A DNA stretch of 64,000 nt from Blastomonas natatoria (lineage in GTDB: Bacteria; Pseudomonadota; Alphaproteobacteria; Sphingomonadales; Sphingomonadaceae). Below are positions 59,070-64,000 of this stretch, piece by piece. The translations under genes and the position numbers were made by a program. A model generated the notes under the pieces. It was not told where the DNA came from and searched no databases. It saw only the letters and a list, made by a program, of their open reading frames with translations. Positions within the stretch are counted from its first letter, which is position 1. Every line of letters begins with the position of its first letter. The stretch lies in NCBI RefSeq assembly GCF_003201955.1, contig NZ_QJJM01000001.1, forward strand, positions 62,001 through 126,000, given 5' to 3'.

Positions 59070-59888
59070 TCAGATCAGCTGTGGCTGGCGCTCGGGCGAG
59101 CGGCTGCCCACGCCCGGCAGGTTCAAAGCGGAAACCATCTCGCGCAGCTCCTGCCGCGCGATGATATGGCTGGTGCCCAGATCTGCAAGGTGTCCCTTGT
59201 CGAGCAGCGTCAGGCCCGAGGGGAAAAGCTCGCGATAGACCACGCGCTCGGACAGGCCCTGGACATAACGGAACCCGACGCGCTTGGAGAGTTCGGCCAG
59301 CGCGGCGTCGAGCCTGCGCTTGTTGCGCGCATCGGTCTGCTGGGTGCGGTTGCGCAGGACCACCCAGTCGATCTCGATCCCGTCGGTCTTGGCGCGCGCC
59401 TTGCGCGCTTCCCAGATCAGCTCGGCATAGAAGCTGAGGCGCCGGACCTTGAAATTCTCCGGATCGACCTGACCGATCAGGTCGAAATCGACGAAGCTGT
59501 CGTTGAGCGGCGTCACCAGGGTATCGGCGCGGGTGGCGACGAAGCGCGCGAACTTGTCGTCGCGACCCGGCGTGTCATAGACCAGAAAGTCGCAATCCTG
59601 GCTGAGCGTTGCGACCATCTGTTCCAGCCGGGCCTGGTTGTCATCCTTGAACACCTCGAAATTCGGGGTGGGCAGGCTGATGCCGCGACGCTGCTGGGTC
59701 TGGACGCGATTTTCCAGATAACGGTGCAGCGTGCGCTGGCGCGGGTCGAGATCGATCGCGCTGACCCGGAAACCGAGATAGGACAGGGCAACGGCCACGT
59801 GCACCGCGCTGGTCGATTTGCCCGTGCCGCCCTTTTCGTTGGCGAATACGATATGGTGCGGGGACGCCTTGCGCGTCATCATGTCCAT
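59070..59888 (-). CDS. mipZ: Division-plane positioning ATPase MipZ
   Basis: 272 aa. The deviant Walker A is FANEKGGTGKSTSAVHVAVA, followed by AIDLDPRQRTLHRYLENR and the Walker B-like FLVYDTPGRDDKFARFVATR. A C-terminal MipZ-specific region (VVLRNRTQQTDARNKRRLDA, SERVVYRELFPSGLTLLDKG) distinguishes it from ParA. MipZ forms a bipolar gradient with ParB and inhibits FtsZ away from midcell in alphaproteobacteria. Its presence supports the class assignment. Divergent from panC. Confidence 0.93.
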   Translation of the reverse strand: MDMMTRKASPHHIVFANEKGGTGKSTSAVHVAVALSYLGFRVSAIDLDPRQRTLHRYLENRVQTQQRRGISLPTPNFEVFKDDNQARLEQMVATLSQDCDFLVYDTPGRDDKFARFVATRADTLVTPLNDSFVDFDLIGQVDPENFKVRRLSFYAELIWEARKARAKTDGIEIDWVVLRNRTQQTDARNKRRLDAALAELSKRVGFRYVQGLSERVVYRELFPSGLTLLDKGHLADLGTSHIIARQELREMVSALNLPGVGSRSPERQPQLI

Positions 59889-60001
59889 GGTCTTTCCAGC
59901 CCCTTCCAGCAGGCCCGTGATTGTGCCAGTGCTGCTGTGTGAATCGTTTGGCGAACACGCCGCCTGATGTTGCGGGGTTCCCTATCGGAGGCTTTACCAA
60001 G

Positions 60002-60847
60002 GTGCAAATCTTACGTCGGGTTGACAGGCTGCGGTCGGCTGTGTCGCTGCTCAGGGGGCAGGGGGGGCATGTCGCGCTCGTCCCCACCATGGGGGCGCTG
60101 CATGCCGGGCACATGCAGCTGGTGAAAGAGGCGAAGCAGCGCGCCGATCATGTCGTGGTGTCGATTTTCGTCAACCCGAAGCAGTTCGGGGCGAACGAGG
60201 ATCTGGACGCCTATCCGCGCCAGGAAGAGACCGACGCTGCAATGCTGAGCGAGGCGGGCGTCGCGATCCTGTGGGCGCCGGATGTCGAGCAGGTCTATCC
60301 GCAAGGCTTTGCCACCAATATCAGCGTGGCCGGTGTCAGCGACGGGCTGTGCGGTGCAGCCCGGCCCGGGCATTTCGACGGTGTCGCCACCGTGGTCGCC
60401 AAGCTGTTCAACCAGGTTCAGCCCGACATGGCGCTGTTCGGTGAGAAGGATTACCAGCAGCTCGCGGTGATCCGGGCGATGGCGCGCGACCTCAATTTCG
60501 GGCTCGACATTATCGGTGTGCCGACCGTTCGCGATTCCGATGGTCTCGCGCTGTCATCGCGCAATGCCTATCTCTCGCCCGAGGAACGCGCTGCAGCAGC
60601 CATGCTGCCACGCGCCATGCAGGCGGGAATTGCCGTGATCGAGGCAGGCGGGCCGGTAAGGGTGGCTCTCGACGGCATCGAGCAGGCGCTGACCGCCGCC
60701 GGCTTTGCTTCCATCGACTATGTCACGCTTGCCGATGCGGCGACGCTCGAGCCGATGGACGCGGCTGATCGCCCGGCGCGTCTTCTGGTCGCGGCGCGTC
60801 TCGGCAGGACACGCCTGATCGACAACATGCCCGTAGCCCCGGTTTGA
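60002..60847 (+). CDS. panC: Pantothenate synthetase
   Basis: 281 aa. It condenses pantoate with beta-alanine using ATP. The nucleotide-binding signature is [20 protein letters not shown], with [40 protein letters not shown] and [20 protein letters not shown], and the KMSKS-equivalent loop [14 protein letters not shown]. The GTG at 60002 (GGAGG upstream) is preferred; in-frame codons to 59921 lack family similarity. Confidence 0.94.
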   Translation: MQILRRVDRLRSAVSLLRGQGGHVALVPTMGALHAGHMQLVKEAKQRADHVVVSIFVNPKQFGANEDLDAYPRQEETDAAMLSEAGVAILWAPDVEQVYPQGFATNISVAGVSDGLCGAARPGHFDGVATVVAKLFNQVQPDMALFGEKDYQQLAVIRAMARDLNFGLDIIGVPTVRDSDGLALSSRNAYLSPEERAAAAMLPRAMQAGIAVIEAGGPVRVALDGIEQALTAAGFASIDYVTLADAATLEPMDAADRPARLLVAARLGRTRLIDNMPVAPV

Positions 60848-60954
60848 TTGTAAAACTTCTGGCATGGTGTATGCCGAATTAACCATTTCTTCACCCCCCT
60901 TTTGCACTGTTCGCCTGTCGGAAAAACCGGCCATGCAATAGAGGGGCATGTGAG

Positions 60955-61251
60955 ATGGCAAACAGTCTGAAGTCAGCTACCTTTCTGATCGAGAGTAAGC
61001 TCGCGGCGGCCGCGCGCGGCGATATCAACGCCTATTTCGAACTGGGCGTAGCGTTTTCCACCGGCGGCCACGGGGTCAATGTCGACCTGATCGAGGCGCA
61101 CAAGTGGTTCAACCTCGCCGCCGTGAAAGGCCATGAGGAAAGCCAGTTGTGCCGCGCCGAAATCTCCGAAGAGATGACCGCACGGCAGATTGCCGAAGCC
61201 CAGCGCGAAGCTCGCGCCTGGCTCCAGCAGATCGCAGCGCGCGCTGCCTGA
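60955..61251 (+). CDS. Sel1-repeat protein
   Basis: 98 aa. One Sel1-like repeat is seen (AYFELGVAFSTGGHGVNVDL, EAHKWFNLAAVKGHEESQLC), followed by an Ala/Arg-rich helix. No signal peptide, so it is a small cytoplasmic scaffold. It lies between panC and the converging S9 peptidase gene. Confidence 0.8.
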   Translation: MANSLKSATFLIESKLAAAARGDINAYFELGVAFSTGGHGVNVDLIEAHKWFNLAAVKGHEESQLCRAEISEEMTARQIAEAQREARAWLQQIAARAA

Positions 61252-61254
61252 TTT

Positions 61255-63309
61255 CTATTTCGGCGCTGCCTTGTTGCGGTAGCGTTCGAACCAGGCGATG
61301 ATCGCCGAAGCCTTGGCCGCGCTCTGCGACGGCCTTGCCGCGATTCCGCCATGGCTGGCGCCTGGAACCTTGACCAGCGCCGTCGGCACGCCGACCAGCT
61401 TGAGCGCGGTATAATATTGCTCGGACTCGCTCACCGGGGTGCGATAATCCTCGCTGCCGACCACCACCAGCGTCGGCGTCTTCACATTGGCCACAAGTGA
61501 AAGCGGCGATCGCGCCCAATAGCTTTGCTGATCCTCCCACGGCATCTTGCCGAACCAGTATTTCGCAAAGAACGCCGGCCCGTCTGCGGTGAGCGCCTGG
61601 CTGGTCCAGTTGATCACTGGCTTCTGTGTCGCTGCGGCCCTGAACCGGTTGGTCTTGCCGACGATCCAGCTGGTCAGCACCCCGCCACCCGAGCCGCCGG
61701 TCACGAACAGCTGGTCAGGATCAACGACGCCATCGGCAATCGCCTTGTCGACCATCGAGATCAGATCGTCATAGTCATTGCCCGGATAGGCATGGTGGAT
61801 GAGATTGGCAAATTCCGCGCCATAGCTGGTCGAACCGCGCGGGTTGACCGATAGCACCGCATAGCCCGAGGCGGCGTAAAGCTGGTTGTCGGTCGAGAAA
61901 TGCGGGCCATAAGCCGAGAACGGCCCGCCATGAATTTCCAGAACCAGCGGCACGCGCTGCCCGGCGACATAGCCGGGCGGAAGGGTGAGCCAGCCCTCGA
62001 TCTCGCGGCCATCGAACGAGGATGCCACGGTCATCTTGCGCACTTCGCCGAGCCGCCTGGAGGCCATGAGCGAGCTGTTGAGCCGGGTCAGCGCCCGCGT
62101 CTTGCCGCCGCTCGCCAGCATGACATCGGCAGGCCTGGTCGCACTGCCGCCCGAATAGGCGATGGTGCCGTTCTTCGCGATGCTGAACGAACCGCCCGAA
62201 TAGGGGCGATCGAACGACGATCCCGACAATCCTCGCACGATTTCGCGCACCGATCCATCGAGGCCGATCCGCGCGACCAGCGTCTCGCCATGATCGTCAT
62301 ATTGGGCGATCAGTGCCTGACCATCCGGGGCCCAGACCATGCTGTCGATGCCGCGATCGAGCGTCGGTGCGATGGCGCGCTTGGCAGAGCCGTCGCGGTT
62401 CATCACATACGCCTGGGTGTTGTGATAGCCGAGCAGCTTGTCGTCAAAGCCGAGATAGGCGATTCTGCTGCCATCGGGCGAGACGACGGGCGATGCATCG
62501 GGTCCGTCCCGGTCGGTCAGCGCGGTGATGCGACCGCTGGCAATATCCAGTGCGTAGATTTCGCCATCCTGCGGGTCATTCTCCCAATCGGGCGAGCGGT
62601 TGCCGCTGAAATAGAGCGTCTGCCCGTCCTTGCTCCATGTGAGGCCGCCGCCGTCATGATAGTCGCCAAAGCTGAGCTGGCGCGGTGCGCCGCCAGTTGC
62701 AGGCACGACAAAGATCTTGTCGAAGCCGGGCTTGAGATAGCCTGCGCCATCGGCGCGATAGGTCAGCAGATCATAGGTTTCGAGCGGCGCCGCCCAGGTT
62801 GCACCCTCGGGCTTGTCGGGCGCCTTGCCCAGCTTCAGCCCCTCGCTGGGCACGAACATCGTATAGGCGATCTGCGTGCCGTCCGGTGCCCAGGCGATAT
62901 TTCCGGGACTTTCGGGAAGGCCGGTGATCCGCACCGACTGGCCTGTGCCGACCCAGCGCACATAGAGCTGCGGCGCGCCGCCTTCGGCTGTGGAGACATA
63001 GGCAAGCCGCTTGCCGTCGGGCGACCAGCTGGGCTGACTGTGGCTGCCGGGTCCTGCGGCGAGCGGGGTCATCTCGCCGCTGGCATTGTCGATCAGCCAG
63101 ATCGAGGAAATGGCGCGGTCGCTCATCACGTCGTTGGCGCGCCTCACGAATGCGGTCTTGCTGCCGTCGGGCGATATCTGCGGATCGGCGGCAGCTTCGA
63201 GCGAGAAGAGGTCCTGACCTGTCAGCCGGGTGTCCGGCGCGTTCTGCGCCAGAAGGGCGGTGGGGCTGGCAAAGGCGAGCAGCAGGATGGCCAGACGGGT
63301 TGCGCGCAT
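61255..63309 (-). CDS. Secreted S9-family prolyl oligopeptidase / acyl-aminoacyl peptidase
   Basis: 684 aa with a signal peptide (LAILLLAFASPTALLAQNAP). The N-terminal beta-propeller (WSPDGKRLAYVSTAEGGAPQ, WAPDGTQIAYTMF) gates a C-terminal alpha/beta-hydrolase with Ser in FVTGGSGGGVLTSWIVG, Asp in LVVVGSEDYRTPVSES and His in KVPGASHGGIAARPS. It would cut short peptides in the periplasm. ATG 63309 begins the signal peptide. The next gene leftwards on the same strand is none; it converges with the Sel1 gene. Confidence 0.92.
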   Translation of the reverse strand: MRATRLAILLLAFASPTALLAQNAPDTRLTGQDLFSLEAAADPQISPDGSKTAFVRRANDVMSDRAISSIWLIDNASGEMTPLAAGPGSHSQPSWSPDGKRLAYVSTAEGGAPQLYVRWVGTGQSVRITGLPESPGNIAWAPDGTQIAYTMFVPSEGLKLGKAPDKPEGATWAAPLETYDLLTYRADGAGYLKPGFDKIFVVPATGGAPRQLSFGDYHDGGGLTWSKDGQTLYFSGNRSPDWENDPQDGEIYALDIASGRITALTDRDGPDASPVVSPDGSRIAYLGFDDKLLGYHNTQAYVMNRDGSAKRAIAPTLDRGIDSMVWAPDGQALIAQYDDHGETLVARIGLDGSVREIVRGLSGSSFDRPYSGGSFSIAKNGTIAYSGGSATRPADVMLASGGKTRALTRLNSSLMASRRLGEVRKMTVASSFDGREIEGWLTLPPGYVAGQRVPLVLEIHGGPFSAYGPHFSTDNQLYAASGYAVLSVNPRGSTSYGAEFANLIHHAYPGNDYDDLISMVDKAIADGVVDPDQLFVTGGSGGGVLTSWIVGKTNRFRAAATQKPVINWTSQALTADGPAFFAKYWFGKMPWEDQQSYWARSPLSLVANVKTPTLVVVGSEDYRTPVSESEQYYTALKLVGVPTALVKVPGASHGGIAARPSQSAAKASAIIAWFERYRNKAAPK

Positions 63310-63387
63310 GGAATCAGGCTTTCTGATGGAAGAACAAGGGTTTGAACGGACGATCGGGCACGATGGTGCGCCCGCTTGCCGCTCGCG

Positions 63388-64000
63388 TCAAGCCTGTCGC
63401 TCGCCCTTGCGGAAGGGCAGCATCTCGGTCAGCATCTCGCGATCGGCGGCTACCGCGGCGCGCTCGCGTTTCAGGAAATCGGCCACCGCGCGGCGGAAGC
63501 CGGGATCGGGAATGTAATGCGCCGACCAGGTGAGTTCGGGTGCATAGCCGCGCGCCATCTTGTGTCCGCCCTGCGCGCCTGCTTCCACCCGTGTCAGCCC
63601 CCGTGCCAGTGCCGCGTCGATCGCCTGATAATAGCAAAGCTCGAAATGCAGGAACGGCTTGTCCACAGTGCAGCCCCAATAGCGACCGTAGAGCGTGTCG
63701 CTGCCGATGAAATTGAGCGCACCTGCAATCGGGTGCCCCTCGACCTGGGCCAGGATCAGCAGGATGCGATCGGCCATCGTCTGGCCCATCAGGCTGAACG
63801 CCTCGCGTGTCAGATATGGCTGCCCCCATTTGCGGGCGCCGGTATCCTGGTAGAAGATCCAGAACGCGTCCCAATGCGCCTCGGTGATCATGTCGCCGGT
63901 CAGGTGGACGATTTCCACGCCCTCCTGCGCCCTGGCCCGTTCCTTGCGCAGGTCCTTGCGCTTGCGTGAGGTCAGCGAGCCGAGAAAGCCCTCGAAATCG
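63388..64000 (-). CDS. DUF482/GNAT-family N-acetyltransferase-like protein, 5' end outside window
   Basis: The C-terminal 203 codons are in the window; the frame is open to the right edge (DFEGFLGSLTSRKRKDLRKE at the boundary), so the start lies outside. Family landmarks are FLGSLTSRKRKDLRKERARA, YLTREAFSLMGQTM, GALNFIGSDTLYGRYWGCTV and VEAGAQGGHKMARGYAPELT. DUF482 proteins resemble FemAB/GNAT aminoacyl transferases and are thought to act in peptidoglycan or peptide modification. It lies 78 nt from the S9 peptidase start, same strand, so the two may be one operon. Confidence 0.88.
   Translation of the reverse strand, partial: DFEGFLGSLTSRKRKDLRKERARAQEGVEIVHLTGDMITEAHWDAFWIFYQDTGARKWGQPYLTREAFSLMGQTMADRILLILAQVEGHPIAGALNFIGSDTLYGRYWGCTVDKPFLHFELCYYQAIDAALARGLTRVEAGAQGGHKMARGYAPELTWSAHYIPDPGFRRAVADFLKRERAAVAADREMLTEMLPFRKGERQA

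Noticed and set aside
1-64000. CRISPR array, tRNA or rRNA genes, insertion sequence transposases
   Set aside because: No regularly spaced direct repeats, no tRNA-like or rRNA sequence noticed by eye, and no transposase other than the MuA fragment; short ncRNAs cannot be excluded without a covariance search.

Overview
The window is GC-rich alphaproteobacterial DNA. Gene content fits the Sphingomonadales (Sphingomonas, Sphingopyxis or Blastomonas type): MipZ, an Anbu cluster, the alphaproteobacterial SerC-SerA pair, TonB-dependent receptors, and several families of intergenic palindromes. The order comes from gene content only; no rRNA or tRNA is present to confirm it.

Region 1 (1 to about 13.4 kb) is one arm of a Mu-like transposable prophage. 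It runs leftwards from a Ner/repressor switch at about 12.1 kb. A long early operon of small genes, most overlapping by 1 to 4 nt, carries a ParB-like protein, an adenine methyltransferase and small HTH and zinc proteins. Then come the MuA N-terminus, a lysis block (endolysin remnant, Rz/Rz1, a large SGNH hydrolase, a holin-like membrane protein), three gp25/26/27-type packaging genes and the terminase large subunit, which leaves the window. The MuA gene stops after its DNA-binding domain and abuts the last 52 codons of an N-acetylmuramidase, so an internal deletion has removed the transposase core, MuB, the middle genes and the lysin catalytic part. The element should be unable to transpose or lyse by itself.

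Region 2 (13.4 to 29.7 kb) is ordinary chromosome: tlyA, tspO, ubiK, a YbjN protein, proC, a LOG protein, an extensin-like lipoprotein, an MsrQ-like cytochrome with a PepSY protein, serC-serA, a PilZ protein, a MarR regulator, a CitE-like lyase, clpB with a good RpoH promoter, and a DUF2891 lipoprotein.

Region 3 (29.8 to 36.3 kb) holds the four-gene Anbu cluster: circularly permuted ATP-grasp, alpha-E protein, transglutaminase and the Anbu proteasome-like peptidase. A sorbosone-dehydrogenase-like protein, a small protein and a short HPF/RaiA protein follow, then a strong bidirectional terminator.

Region 4 (36.3 to 52.9 kb) looks like a phosphate-starvation island. It has an M13 peptidase, a Tat-exported PhoD phosphatase, a TPR protein, an ElpS-like surface lipoprotein, a TonB-dependent receptor and gspC-D-E-F-G-H of a type II secretion system. 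Pho-box-like 11-bp repeats lie in the phoD/TPR gap, before the lipoprotein and before gspC. The expected circuit is PhoB switching on a surface phosphatase, a released lipoprotein and its secretion machine together.

Region 5 (52.9 to 64 kb) is chromosomal: an FMN alpha-hydroxy-acid dehydrogenase, a zinc metallopeptidase, a patatin phospholipase, a DUF4893 protein, an M20 hydrolase, mipZ, panC, a Sel1 protein, an S9 peptidase and the 3' part of a GNAT/DUF482 gene.
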